Assembly (NCBI RefSeq): GCF_012584455.1
Contig: NZ_JABAEB010000023.1
Coordinates: forward strand, 1-40,481
DNA length: 40,481 nucleotides
Direction: 5' to 3'
DNA from: Shewanella oncorhynchi
GTDB lineage: Bacteria; Pseudomonadota; Gammaproteobacteria; Enterobacterales; Shewanellaceae
Part shown: positions 15,026-23,051 of the stretch, piece after piece
How positions within the stretch are numbered: the first letter of the stretch is position 1
How the letters are laid out: every line of letters begins with the position of its first letter
The notes under the pieces: generated by a model
Seen by the model: only the letters and a program-made list of their open reading frames with translations
Database searches by the model: none
What the model was told of the DNA's origin: nothing
Made by a program: the position numbers and the translations under genes

Positions 15026-16012
15026 ATGATGAACAAATGGTTCAAACACATAGGTTTAGCCATAGCACTGTTATTTAGTGCTGTGTGTATAGCCAATGGT
15101 GGTGATGAACTGGCGAATCAAGTTCAACAGTCTGATGCCCAAATTTGGGCACAACTGAAGGATGGTGCCACGGGATACACTACCTCCCAAAGTGAGTTTC
15201 ATGCTCAGCCGATCAATACCTATGATTTACGGGTATTAGCGCTGCGTAGCGACTGGTTAGCGCCCGCCTTAATGGCAGCACTATTCGGTATGATCATTAT
15301 CTTTGTCCTATTTATCAAGGTGAATGGCATCTCCAAGCTGCACCATGGTTTTTCAGGCAAGTTAGTGCATCGCTGGTCTAAGTTTGATGTTTCAATCCAC
15401 TGGTTAGGCGCGATTCCATGCTTACTGTTGATTTTAACAGGCTTAACCTTGCTGGCGGGTCGCTTTTTCTTCCAACCTTGGTTGGGCGAAGGCATCTGGG
15501 AAGCAATCGTCTATGGCGCGAAGCAAATCCATGACGTGATGGCGATTCCCTTCATGATAGGTTGGGCATTGATGACCACCCTATGGGCGAAAAACCAACT
15601 GCCAAAAATGTACGACGTAAAGTGGTTCATGGTAGTAGGCGGTTACATTAACTTTGGTCCGTTCAAAGGTAAGCACCCAGATGCAGGTTTTGCTAACGCG
15701 GGTGAGAAAATGTGGTTTTGGGCATTTGCCCTGTTTGGATTAGTCATTTCAGCCTCGGGCATGTTATTACTCTTCCCTAACCTGTTCGAACCAAGCCGTA
15801 CATTAAGCTTGATCGCCCTGGTACTGCATTCAGTGAGCGCTATCGTGATCTGTGCTTTCTCTATCGTACACATCTTCATGGCAACTGTGATGTCAGAAGG
15901 CGGTATGGAATGTATGGTGTCAGGCTACTGTGATGAAAACTGGGCCAGCCAACATCACAACCTATGGTTTGATGAAATCAAAGCCAACGGCACGCTTAAA
16001 TATAAAGAATAA
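15026..16012 (+). CDS. fdhC: Formate dehydrogenase cytochrome b subunit FdhC (copy 2)
   Basis: A 328-residue di-heme cytochrome b, the membrane anchor and quinone-reducing subunit. It has an N-terminal signal-like helix (about 5-24), a short polar stretch, then membrane segments near LAPALMAALFGMIIIFVLF, IHWLGAIPCLLLILTGLTL, IHDVMAIPFMIGWALMTT, FWAFALFGLVISASGMLL and HSVSAIVICAFSIVHIFM. Likely heme ligands are the His of IHWLGA, IHDVMA and VHIFMA. It is more diverged from its paralogue than FdhA or FdhB are, except for the shared loop GGYINFGPFKGKHPD and the C-terminus. Tandem ATGs occur at 15026 and 15029; AGGA at 15019-15022 fits the second better. Confidence 0.92.
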   Translation: MMNKWFKHIGLAIALLFSAVCIANGGDELANQVQQSDAQIWAQLKDGATGYTTSQSEFHAQPINTYDLRVLALRSDWLAPALMAALFGMIIIFVLFIKVNGISKLHHGFSGKLVHRWSKFDVSIHWLGAIPCLLLILTGLTLLAGRFFFQPWLGEGIWEAIVYGAKQIHDVMAIPFMIGWALMTTLWAKNQLPKMYDVKWFMVVGGYINFGPFKGKHPDAGFANAGEKMWFWAFALFGLVISASGMLLLFPNLFEPSRTLSLIALVLHSVSAIVICAFSIVHIFMATVMSEGGMECMVSGYCDENWASQHHNLWFDEIKANGTLKYKE

Positions 16013-16066
16013 GACTGGAATCTAGCTGTAGGTATTCCAAAAATACTTAGCCACTAGCAAACGTAG

Positions 16067-16099
16067 AGCCCCCGTCAATCACTACTGGCGGGGGCTTTT
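16067..16099 (+). terminator. Rho-independent terminator of the second fdh operon
   Basis: AGCCCCCGTCA pairs with TGGCGGGGGCT (one G-U pair) around an 8-nt loop and is followed by TTTT. The spacing, about 55 bp after the fdhC stop, is typical. Confidence 0.9.
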
Positions 16100-16461
16100 A
16101 TTTCAGCATTAGTCATCGGCTTTAAGTATATGTCTGAATTACATTTTGAATCATTTGTAACATTTGAGTACGAGATCACAAAGACCAATTTAAATGCTAA
16201 ATCACTGTAAAAAAATTGCATGTATCATAGTTATTTAATAATAAAAACAATCATCTAGATAAAAATTGAATTTAAACAACACAACATTTCGTAACTTAGC
16301 AACCAACCAGATGCAACAACAATAAAACAATTCAATTAAAAACAGTATCTTAGTGTTAATTCCCATAAAATACTCACTTGCTGGCTAGCTCACGCGCACG
16401 CTAAAATTACCTATAGCGTAATTAAATTACGCATTGCTGCTTTTTATCCTAGAAGGTCATC
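16100..16461. other. AT-rich intergenic spacer before the chemotaxis gene
   Basis: A 362-bp, very AT-rich stretch with many A-tracts. I see no gene, RNA or clear repeat in it. It presumably contains the chemoreceptor promoter; the only ribosome-site-like sequence is AGAAGG just before 16462. I found no convincing flagellar sigma-28 promoter. Confidence 0.5.
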
Positions 16462-18045
16462 ATGTTTAAAAATGCCAAAACCAGTACATTGACGGCATTG
16501 CCATCAGTGTTTACAAGTATCTTACTGATCATCATAGGTATTTCGTGCTATCGCAGTTTTAATGAACTCGGTGAGACCAGTAAAAGCCTAGTCGACAACA
16601 CTCAGCTCGCAGAAACTTTCACTACAGTACGAGAATCCTTTTTTGAGCTGCGCTTAGCCACCTTAGTCCACAACGGTAAAGCTATCGCCGATCAACAACA
16701 TAAGGTCGCACAACTCGTCTCTCAACTGACCAAATTTAATACCGACTTCATGGGCGCTGATGCTCAAGCTATTCACACTCTTTTACCGCAAACAGAACAT
16801 TATGTTCGTCTCTACCAAGATGAACTGGCACTCGCTAAACAAACTGGAGCAGTACCTGAACTAACCGCTGAGCGTGCTGCGCTCGGGCCTAAGGTCAGTA
16901 ATCAAATCAACCAATTAGTCACGCTGATCACTCAGAGAAATCATGAGTTAGGCAAACAAGCTGAAGATAAAGTCACCTCAACAGAAAGCATCCTACTGGG
17001 ATTGATCTTGTTCGCGATTGTAGCGTCACTCTTCAGCGCCCTCATTATGAGTAAACAACTCGTCCACATAATCAATGAGATAAAACGGGTAATGGAACGT
17101 CTTGCCCATGGCGACCTAACTCATAAAACAAATATTAAAGGACAAAATGAGCTCTGCTCACTCGCAGAAGATCTCGACAGCGTGATAGGTAATCTACGTG
17201 AAATTATGTCTGAAATTACCCAAGCCTCGGATCATATGTCCGACCAAATTGGGCAATTGAATGTACAGTCAAATGCCAATAATCATGCACTGCAAATCCA
17301 CGCCGTTGAAACCGACCAAGTCGTGACAGCCATGACTGAAATGAGCGCCACGGCCCATAATGTCGCGGGTGATGCAGCATCTGCAGCCCAGTTTACTCAA
17401 CAAGCAAATGCGCAAGCGGATAAATCGAAGAAAGCCGTTGAACAAGCTGCCAACACTGTGATTGCCTTGGTCGCTAAAGTCGATGTCGCCGCTGATGCGA
17501 TTAATGATATGAACGAAAATACTCGTCATATCGCCGCGATTTTGAATGTAATAGGTGAAATTGCCGATCAAACCAATCTGCTAGCGCTTAATGCAGCCAT
17601 CGAAGCCGCCCGTGCAGGTGAACAAGGTCGAGGCTTTGCTGTTGTCGCCGATGAAGTTCGCTCACTGGCCGCGCGCACGCAAGCAAGTACCGCAGAAATC
17701 AACCAGATGCTGGAACAACTTTATCTTGGTGCCAATGCCGCCGTAACCGCAATGGAGCAAACTAAACACAGTTGCCAACAAGCCGCCGATACCACCAATC
17801 TGGTAACGGAAAATCTCGATACCCTGACCACTTATGTGTTCGATATTAATGGGCTAAGTAATCAAATCGCCACCGCAGCAGAAGAGCAAAGCGCTGTGAC
17901 CGAAGAGATAAACCGTAATCTGGCCACCATTCGTGAAATGGTCGATGAACTGAATCAAAGCGGTAAAGCCACCCTCAATAGCGCAACCTCTTTGGCCGCG
18001 ACAAAGGAACAACTCGTCGGCGTGGTCTCGCATTTTAAGCTTTAG
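16462..18045 (+). CDS. Methyl-accepting chemotaxis protein
   Basis: A 527-residue chemoreceptor. The first membrane helix is at about 13-33 (LPSVFTSILLIIIGISCY). A helical periplasmic domain of the four-helix-bundle type follows (about 35-175), then a second membrane helix (SILLGLILFAIVASLFSALI, about 178-198). A HAMP linker (about 200-255) leads to a long cytoplasmic coiled-coil signalling domain. The hairpin tip is clear: EIADQTNLLALNAAIEAARA, then GRGFAVVADEVRSLA, the CheA/CheW contact region. There is no C-terminal CheB/CheR tethering pentapeptide. The ligand cannot be read from sequence. It is monocistronic, with its own terminator; there is no obvious functional link to the fdh genes other than adjacency. 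Confidence 0.95.
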   Translation: MFKNAKTSTLTALPSVFTSILLIIIGISCYRSFNELGETSKSLVDNTQLAETFTTVRESFFELRLATLVHNGKAIADQQHKVAQLVSQLTKFNTDFMGADAQAIHTLLPQTEHYVRLYQDELALAKQTGAVPELTAERAALGPKVSNQINQLVTLITQRNHELGKQAEDKVTSTESILLGLILFAIVASLFSALIMSKQLVHIINEIKRVMERLAHGDLTHKTNIKGQNELCSLAEDLDSVIGNLREIMSEITQASDHMSDQIGQLNVQSNANNHALQIHAVETDQVVTAMTEMSATAHNVAGDAASAAQFTQQANAQADKSKKAVEQAANTVIALVAKVDVAADAINDMNENTRHIAAILNVIGEIADQTNLLALNAAIEAARAGEQGRGFAVVADEVRSLAARTQASTAEINQMLEQLYLGANAAVTAMEQTKHSCQQAADTTNLVTENLDTLTTYVFDINGLSNQIATAAEEQSAVTEEINRNLATIREMVDELNQSGKATLNSATSLAATKEQLVGVVSHFKL

Positions 18046-18071
18046 ATTTAGGCTCCCTGAAAAAAGCTTTT

Positions 18072-18117
18072 AAATCTGCGGCCTAATAACAAAAATTATT
18101 AGGCTGTCAGATTTTTA
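18072..18117 (+). terminator. Terminator of the chemotaxis gene
   Basis: A two-part stem: AAATCTG (18072-18078) with CAGATTT (18108-18114) outside, and GCCTAATAA (18081-18089) with TTATTAGGC (18096-18104) inside, ending in a T-tract. It is a strong intrinsic terminator with a small internal loop. Confidence 0.85.
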
Positions 18118-18335
18118 GATGAGATATAAGGCGCGTCACACACCTGCAATATAAATCGCAGCCAAGAAAAATAACCTATTATTAATACTGTATTTTTAGA
18201 AAAATTATTTATCAAAAAATGATTAAATTGATTCAGTGCCAACAGTACTAAACCAATAATAAGAGCGTGAAGCCTATAGTTCAGGAATGAAGATACGTAT
18301 TGCCCATCTCCCACTCCCACAATATTGAATACCAC
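18099..18335 (-). CDS. Possible small two-helix membrane protein (uncertain)
   Basis: A 78-codon open frame starting at a GTG, with two hydrophobic stretches (ALIIGLVLLALNQF near 28-41 and NTVLIIGYFSWLRFILQV near 48-65). It is AT-rich and overlaps the chemoreceptor terminator at its 3' end. There is no ATG and no convincing ribosome site, and I recognise no family. It may be a decayed or spurious frame; it is listed because nothing else explains this part of the 499-bp gap (18046-18544). Confidence 0.2.
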   Translation of the reverse strand: MVFNIVGVGDGQYVSSFLNYRLHALIIGLVLLALNQFNHFLINNFSKNTVLIIGYFSWLRFILQVCDAPYISSKNLTA

Positions 18336-18352
18336 TAAAAAACTTCGGACTC

Positions 18353-18371
18353 AGCTAATCAACGATTAGCT
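18353..18371. repeat. Hairpin upstream of the Sel1-repeat gene
   Basis: AGCTAATC-aac-GATTAGCT is a perfect 8-bp inverted repeat with a 3-nt loop. A second one, AGGCTTG/CAAGCCT, lies at 18457-18482 in the same leader. Neither has a T-tract on the plus strand. They may be leader structures or protein-binding sites; the role is unknown. Confidence 0.4.
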
Positions 18372-18544
18372 ATCGTCGGCTTCCATGTAACGCCAACACA
18401 CGGCAGTGCTACCGCAGCAATTCATCCGCCTGTCCATAACACAGTGGTAAACCGCAAGGCTTGCTTGTAGCATAACAAGCCTCTACGTTAAACAACTTCA
18501 CTAGCACTACCGCTTACAAGTACCCGCTTAACGACAAGGATGTT

Positions 18545-19936
18545 ATGAAGATATTCACTATTGCGACTCTCCTATTACTGTTGACAGTAAGCTTTGCAGC
18601 AACTGCAGAAAAGTCCGCGCTGGAACAGCTATTTGAGCAACAACAATACGACGCTTTCTTGCAACAAGCACAGCAGCAAGCAGCAGAGAACAATGCTGAG
18701 GCGTTATTCTTACTGGGTAAAGCCTACCATCTCGGCCGTGGCGTCACGCAAGACAATGCCACCGCCAGCCAATACTATGAACAAGCCAGAGCCTTAGGTT
18801 CGGCCCGTGCCAGCCATAATCTAGGCAGCATGGCGCTGGATAATGATAGCAAAACGCAGGCCATCCCCTTGTTAGAAGAAGCGCTGGCGCGGGGTCTTAA
18901 ACTACCGACCTTATATAACCTAGGACGAGCACACAGTCCGGCAGATCCCAGCTCAAGGTTCTATCTAGTGAAAGCAATCACTGCGGCGCAGCAAGCGGGG
19001 AGTTACTTTGGGCAAGCCTTTGAACTCCAGCCCGATAACCTCTATCTGGATAATGCCTCACGCGAGTATCTGCGTGCTTATTTAATGGCAATGCAAAGTG
19101 TCGGCAACGAAAGAGAAAGCCTCAACATCCCGCAGTTACGCCAGCAAGTCATAAAGTGGCTAGAATTGGGTATAGCAGCAGATGACGGTACGGCGTGGAC
19201 AAACTACGGCGCCCTACTGTTGAATGAAAATGACTACAGCGGCGTGAAAGCCGCATTTTTACAAGGTGCTAAGCGTCAAGTTGCCATCGCTAACTATCAT
19301 TTAGGCAGTATGGAAGAGCGCGGTTTGGGCGCAGAAGCCGATAAAGTGAAAGCACTGGCATACTACGAGAAAGCGGCGTTAGCCGGCATGGAACAAGCTA
19401 AAACGCCCGCATATAATCTGCTTAAGGCACAACTGGAATATGAAGACGATCTCACTAAATTGGAACAGGGCATTGCCCGCTTTAATGCACTAAAACAGCA
19501 AGTTCAGTATGTTCCCATCTCACTGGACTCAGTTATTCATCGCCTGGCGTGGGGTAAGTTTCTGACACAGCAGCGACAACAGATTATTTCGCTGCCAACA
19601 GCGGCCAAAACCCAATTAAGCTTGCAGGCCTGTGGTTTAGGCTACAACCAACTGCATGGCAGCACATACAATATTGGAGAAAACTCTCACTGGCGTATGG
19701 CGGCGTATCTAACCTTAGCTGACAAAATCGCCTTACCACTAGAAGGCAGAGTCGATGAACATGGCTGCGCCAGTTTAACGATTACCATGACAGATCAGCT
19801 GTATCACTTGTTACAACAAGGTGTCGTATTCGGATTACGCTTTCCCAACTACACACTGCCACTGGCATTAAGCCGGCAAGAAAATATCTTGCAGCTAACA
19901 CTCATGCCTGTCGAGACCCCATTACCGGTTAATTAG
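18545..19936 (+). CDS. Exported Sel1-repeat (SLR/TPR) protein
   Basis: A 463-residue protein with a clear signal peptide (MKIFTIATLLLLLTVSFAATA, cut near residue 21). Sel1-like repeats are visible at about 52-95 (EALFLLGKAYHLGRGVTQDN...YYEQARALGSARA) and again at about 235-280 (AIANYHLGSMEERGLGAEAD...YYEKAALAGMEQA), with weaker repeats between. Such repeats form alpha-solenoids that bind other proteins. The last 120 residues or so lack repeats and have a beta-rich look with two conserved-looking Cys (LSLQACGLGYNQLHG, DEHGCASLTITMTDQ), possibly a disulfide-bonded domain. It is probably periplasmic. AAGGA at 18536-18540 supports the start. The partner and process are unknown. Confidence 0.8.
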   Translation: MKIFTIATLLLLLTVSFAATAEKSALEQLFEQQQYDAFLQQAQQQAAENNAEALFLLGKAYHLGRGVTQDNATASQYYEQARALGSARASHNLGSMALDNDSKTQAIPLLEEALARGLKLPTLYNLGRAHSPADPSSRFYLVKAITAAQQAGSYFGQAFELQPDNLYLDNASREYLRAYLMAMQSVGNERESLNIPQLRQQVIKWLELGIAADDGTAWTNYGALLLNENDYSGVKAAFLQGAKRQVAIANYHLGSMEERGLGAEADKVKALAYYEKAALAGMEQAKTPAYNLLKAQLEYEDDLTKLEQGIARFNALKQQVQYVPISLDSVIHRLAWGKFLTQQRQQIISLPTAAKTQLSLQACGLGYNQLHGSTYNIGENSHWRMAAYLTLADKIALPLEGRVDEHGCASLTITMTDQLYHLLQQGVVFGLRFPNYTLPLALSRQENILQLTLMPVETPLPVN

Positions 19937-19951
19937 TCACAGCATTTTAAG

Positions 19952-19979
19952 CCTGTGGCCTCGCTTGCTAGGCCACAGG
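19952..19979. terminator. Convergent-gene terminator hairpin
   Basis: CCTGTGGCCT and AGGCCACAGG form a perfect 10-bp stem with an 8-nt loop between the ends of the Sel1-repeat gene and the convergent symporter gene. Flanks are A/T-rich on both sides, so it may serve both directions, although neither T-tract is long. Confidence 0.6.
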
Positions 19980-20008
19980 AATTATCTATTTTCGACAGCA
20001 ACATCTTA

Positions 20009-20920
20009 TTAATCTTGCGATTCCCTCGCCCAATATCCCGCCAACATGGCGCCAGACAAATTATGCCATATCGAGAATATCGCGCTGGGAATGGCAGAAA
20101 TGGGGCTAAAGAATTTAATACATAAAGCAGTGGCAAGACCGGAGTTTTGTAGGCCAACTTCGATGGAGATAGTTTTACAGACTGTGTGGTTAAAGCCTAA
20201 TAAACGGCAACAGAAATAGCCTAAGGCGAGACCAAGACCATTATGTAAGAACACGGCCAGCAGAATAATGGGGCCAACTTTATCAAACTGATTGGCATTT
20301 AACGCCACGATAATCGTAATCGCCATCACAATTGCCAAGATAGAAATCAGTGGCAATGCAGGAGCGACTTTAGCCACCAGCGATTTAAAAAAATGATTGA
20401 TAATCACGCCAACGCTGACAGGGATCAGCACAATTTTCACTAAACTCAGCAGCATATCGACGAAGGGTATATCGATCATTTCCCCAATCAACAGCTTAAT
20501 AATCATTGGTGTTAACACCACGCCCGCTAAGGTTGATAGTGCCGTCATGGTTATCGATAAAGCCACATCGCCTTTCGCTAAATAACAGACCACATTAGAG
20601 GCGGTGCCGCCTGCAACACTGCCCACCAACACCATGCCTATGGTGAGTTCCCTATCTAATCCTAATAACAGGCTGATCAATAATGCACTGAGCGGCATGA
20701 CAGAAAATTGCAGCACGAGTCCTGCGAGTACCGCACGTTTCTGTTTGAATGCATTAGCAAAATCCTGAAGATCTAAGGTGAGCCCCATAGATAGCATGAT
20801 GATCACCAACAGCGGCACTATGGCGGATTTAAGCTCAGTAAACCAACTCGGTATCAGATAAGCTGTCATTGCGCCTATCAGTGCCAACAACGGGAAGAAG
20901 CGGTTTACCTTTGCCAACAT
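20009..20920 (-). CDS. Bile acid:sodium symporter (BASS) family transporter
   Basis: A 303-residue membrane protein with nine to ten hydrophobic helices. Family landmarks are IIMLSMGLTLDLQDF near residues 40-54, LVGSVAGGTASNVVCYLAKGD (about 98-118, the sodium-site helix break), and EVGLQNSGLATALC (about 262-275). The family couples sodium to uptake of organic anions; bacterial members include pantothenate and other acid carriers, so the substrate here cannot be named. A short open frame ends 10 bp before its start on the same strand, and AAAGGG serves as ribosome site. The gene is convergent with the Sel1-repeat gene and divergent from the radical SAM gene. Confidence 0.92.
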   Translation of the reverse strand: MLAKVNRFFPLLALIGAMTAYLIPSWFTELKSAIVPLLVIIMLSMGLTLDLQDFANAFKQKRAVLAGLVLQFSVMPLSALLISLLLGLDRELTIGMVLVGSVAGGTASNVVCYLAKGDVALSITMTALSTLAGVVLTPMIIKLLIGEMIDIPFVDMLLSLVKIVLIPVSVGVIINHFFKSLVAKVAPALPLISILAIVMAITIIVALNANQFDKVGPIILLAVFLHNGLGLALGYFCCRLLGFNHTVCKTISIEVGLQNSGLATALCIKFFSPISAIPSAIFSIWHNLSGAMLAGYWARESQD

Positions 20921-20930
20921 AGTGGGCCCT

Positions 20931-21116
20931 TTACATCAAGAGGTTATTTTTATCGCTCGGATGATGACAGCCGCCCCCTGGATAGACAAGCGCTAATCCG
21001 TCAGCAACAAAATGCCTCGAATGGTGATTTTCAATCTCAGCATTTAGACTGACACGGCAAGCTAACCCCTCAAATCTACAATAAATTCCGCTAAAAAATG
21101 CATGATAAAAATGCAT
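20931..21116 (-). CDS. Possible small His/Cys-containing protein upstream of the symporter gene (uncertain)
   Basis: A 61-codon frame from ATG 21116 (a TTG two codons earlier is also possible) that stops 10 bp before the symporter start. The product has unusual motifs for its size: ENHHSRHFVADG in the middle and YPGGGCHHPSDKNN at the end, which would suit metal binding. There is no good ribosome site and no recognised family. The same DNA could instead be a structured leader RNA, because GTCAG/CTGAC and AAATGC/GCATTT arms pair around an inner hairpin. I rate both options as open. Confidence 0.25.
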   Translation of the reverse strand: MHFYHAFFSGIYCRFEGLACRVSLNAEIENHHSRHFVADGLALVYPGGGCHHPSDKNNLLM

Positions 21117-21117
21117 T
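21097..21117. promoter_or_regulatory. Inverted repeat in the symporter/radical SAM divergent region
   Basis: AATGCAT-gataaaa-ATGCATT is a perfect 7-bp inverted repeat with a 7-bp spacer. A second, TTTCCT-tgtt-AGGAAA, lies at 21160-21175. Both are in the 380-bp gap (20921-21300) between divergent genes and could be operators. The first only loosely resembles a Fur box. Confidence 0.4.
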
Positions 21118-21300
21118 CTCAATCGCTAAAACATGATCTGCTTAACAAAAAGCCCGTGATTTCCTTGTTAGGAAACCGTAACTTATAACCAGTTCACGTT
21201 TTAACAATTACATACGAGGTAGTCTTATTGCGCTAGGTGGTCGTGAATTACCTAAAGCAATTTCGGTGTTTACGGTTAGCACTCTCAGATAGGAATCGTT

Positions 21301-22638
21301 ATGTCATCAGTTATTCAAACGCTCAGCGGCGCTATCGCAACGCCTTATCAAGCGAATATTACCGTCCCTAACTGGATGCTCGGCTCGATGGAACGGGTCA
21401 TGCAGTACTATGTCGATAAGAATCTTCGCCTCGATACGCTTTCCGCAGAAATGATGCCAGCACCGGTTGAAGGCAAAAAATATATGCTATACGCACATAT
21501 TCCCTTCTGCCATACCCTGTGCTCTTACTGTACCTTCCACCGTTTTATGTTTAAGGAAGACAAGGCGCGTGCCTACTTCATCTCATTACGTAAAGAGATG
21601 GAAATGGTCAAGGCCCTCGGCTATGACTTTGAATCTATGTACATTGGTGGTGGTACCACCACGGTATTAGAAGACGAATTAGCCCGTACCATAGAACACG
21701 CTAAAACCCTATTTCCTAGCATTAAAGAAGTCTCCTGCGAGTCCGATCCACAGCATTTAGACAGCCCAGGCTTTAAACAGCTCAAAGGCTTAGTGGATCG
21801 CATGTCTATCGGCGTGCAAAGCTTTAATGATGATATTTTAAAAATGACCGACCGACTCGATAAATTCGGCACGGGTCAGCAAACCTTCGACAAGATCATG
21901 GGTGCCAAAGAGTTGTTCCCTATTATCAACGTCGACCTGATTTTTGGCTTCCGCGGCCAAACCGATGAAGTGATCCAACACGATCTCGACATGGCATCGC
22001 GCTTAGACCCAAGACAAATTACCACCTATCCGCTGATGATCACTCATCAAACCCGTAAGAGCGTTAAAGGCAAATTAGCGGCGCCGCAAGCGGATATGGC
22101 AAACCAATATCGCCAAATATTAAACAGTCTTAATGGTCAATATAATCAATTGTCTGCATGGGCATTTGGTAAAACCGATGACGAAGGATTTGACGAATAC
22201 GTTATTGATTACGACGAATACTTAGGGGTAGGTTCGGGCTCATTTAGTTTCTTAAATGACACGCTTTATGTGAACACTTTCTCGCTACGTAAGTACCAAG
22301 AACGCATCGCAGCGGGTCAAATGGGTGTCGAGCAACAAAAGAACTACAGCAAAAAAGACGTGATGCAATATCGCTTTTTACTGGGCATGTTCTCCGGCCG
22401 TTTATCGCGTAAATATTTCCGCGAAACCTTTGGCGTCAATTTAGATACCGCCTTATTTAAAGAAATGACGTCAATGAAACTCATTGGCGCCATCAAAAAC
22501 GACCCAACAGATCCCGACAATCTGATCGTCACCGACAACGGCAAGATGATGGGTCTATTGATGATGAAAGAGTTTTACTCAGGCATGGATAACGTGCGCG
22601 CCCAGTTGCGTAAACCGCTCAAACCCTGTGATATGTAA
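21301..22638 (+). CDS. Radical SAM protein of the HemN (coproporphyrinogen III oxidase-like) family
   Basis: A 445-residue radical SAM enzyme. The cluster motif is CHTLCSYC (CxxxCxxC, about residues 69-76) in AHIPFCHTLCSYCTFHRF. The SAM-binding GGGTTTV follows at about 117, with SIGVQSFNDDILK and the HemN-type C-terminal helical part. The family includes the anaerobic coproporphyrinogen oxidase HemN and the heme-opening ChuW/HutW enzymes. The aromatic residue after the third Cys (F in CTFH) is common in non-HemN members. Its place a few genes from a Fur-controlled TonB receptor suggests heme or iron metabolism, but I cannot choose between oxidase and heme-utilisation roles. AGGA at 21291-21294 supports the start. 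Confidence 0.82.
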   Translation: MSSVIQTLSGAIATPYQANITVPNWMLGSMERVMQYYVDKNLRLDTLSAEMMPAPVEGKKYMLYAHIPFCHTLCSYCTFHRFMFKEDKARAYFISLRKEMEMVKALGYDFESMYIGGGTTTVLEDELARTIEHAKTLFPSIKEVSCESDPQHLDSPGFKQLKGLVDRMSIGVQSFNDDILKMTDRLDKFGTGQQTFDKIMGAKELFPIINVDLIFGFRGQTDEVIQHDLDMASRLDPRQITTYPLMITHQTRKSVKGKLAAPQADMANQYRQILNSLNGQYNQLSAWAFGKTDDEGFDEYVIDYDEYLGVGSGSFSFLNDTLYVNTFSLRKYQERIAAGQMGVEQQKNYSKKDVMQYRFLLGMFSGRLSRKYFRETFGVNLDTALFKEMTSMKLIGAIKNDPTDPDNLIVTDNGKMMGLLMMKEFYSGMDNVRAQLRKPLKPCDM

Positions 22639-22674
22639 CACTTATTGATGATTGTTGATTCATAAAGACTAAAC

Positions 22675-22695
22675 AGGCCCTTCGAGGGCCTTTTT
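22675..22695 (+). terminator. Terminator after the radical SAM gene
   Basis: AGGCCCT-tcg-AGGGCCT followed by TTTT: a compact 7-bp stem with a 3-nt loop, 37 bp after the stop. It separates the radical SAM gene from the small HhH gene. Confidence 0.88.
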
Positions 22696-22770
22696 GTTAA
22701 CTCGGTTTAAAGGTAATCTTGCCCAGTACTATTAATTGAGCACAATCCCAACAATAAAGGAGTATTCGTT

Positions 22771-23004
22771 ATGGGTTTTAATGAACAAGAAAAACAAGCC
22801 TTATTAGCACTCAAAGGCGTTGGCCCAACGGTAATTAAACGCTTCGAAGAAATTGGCATCAGCTCGCTGCAACAACTCGCCCAACACGAAGTGGATGATA
22901 TTGCTAACTTAGTCGCCAGCATGCTGCGCACCACTTGCTGGAAAAATAGCCCACAAGCGCGAAATGCGATAAGTGCGGCCATCGACCTCGCCCGCGCGCA
23001 ATAA
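22771..23004 (+). CDS. Small helix-hairpin-helix protein
   Basis: A 77-residue protein that is essentially one helix-hairpin-helix unit: LLALKGVGPTVIKRFEEIGI (about 11-30), with the GVG hairpin typical of non-specific DNA or protein contact. A helix follows and then the MLRTTCWKNSPQARNAISAA stretch, which resembles the small Cdd1-like (pathogenicity locus) family. It is cytoplasmic, with no catalytic motif visible. AAAGGAG (22756-22762) gives a strong start. The gene lies behind the radical SAM terminator and 47 bp before the DUF4424 gene. Its function is unknown. Confidence 0.78.
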   Translation: MGFNEQEKQALLALKGVGPTVIKRFEEIGISSLQQLAQHEVDDIANLVASMLRTTCWKNSPQARNAISAAIDLARAQ

Positions 23005-23051
23005 TCGTTCCCCATTGATACTTAAAGCATCCAACTAGAGTTAAGAAGTTC

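Noticed and set aside
16130..16440. Replication origin or DnaA boxes in the AT-rich gap
   Set aside because: The region is AT-rich but has no TTATCCACA-type boxes or origin-linked genes.
20931..21120. TPP or lysine riboswitch before the symporter gene
   Set aside because: The minus strand has fragments such as GAGGGG and GCTGAGAT, but the second conserved half of the TPP aptamer is missing and the lysine aptamer core is not recognisable.
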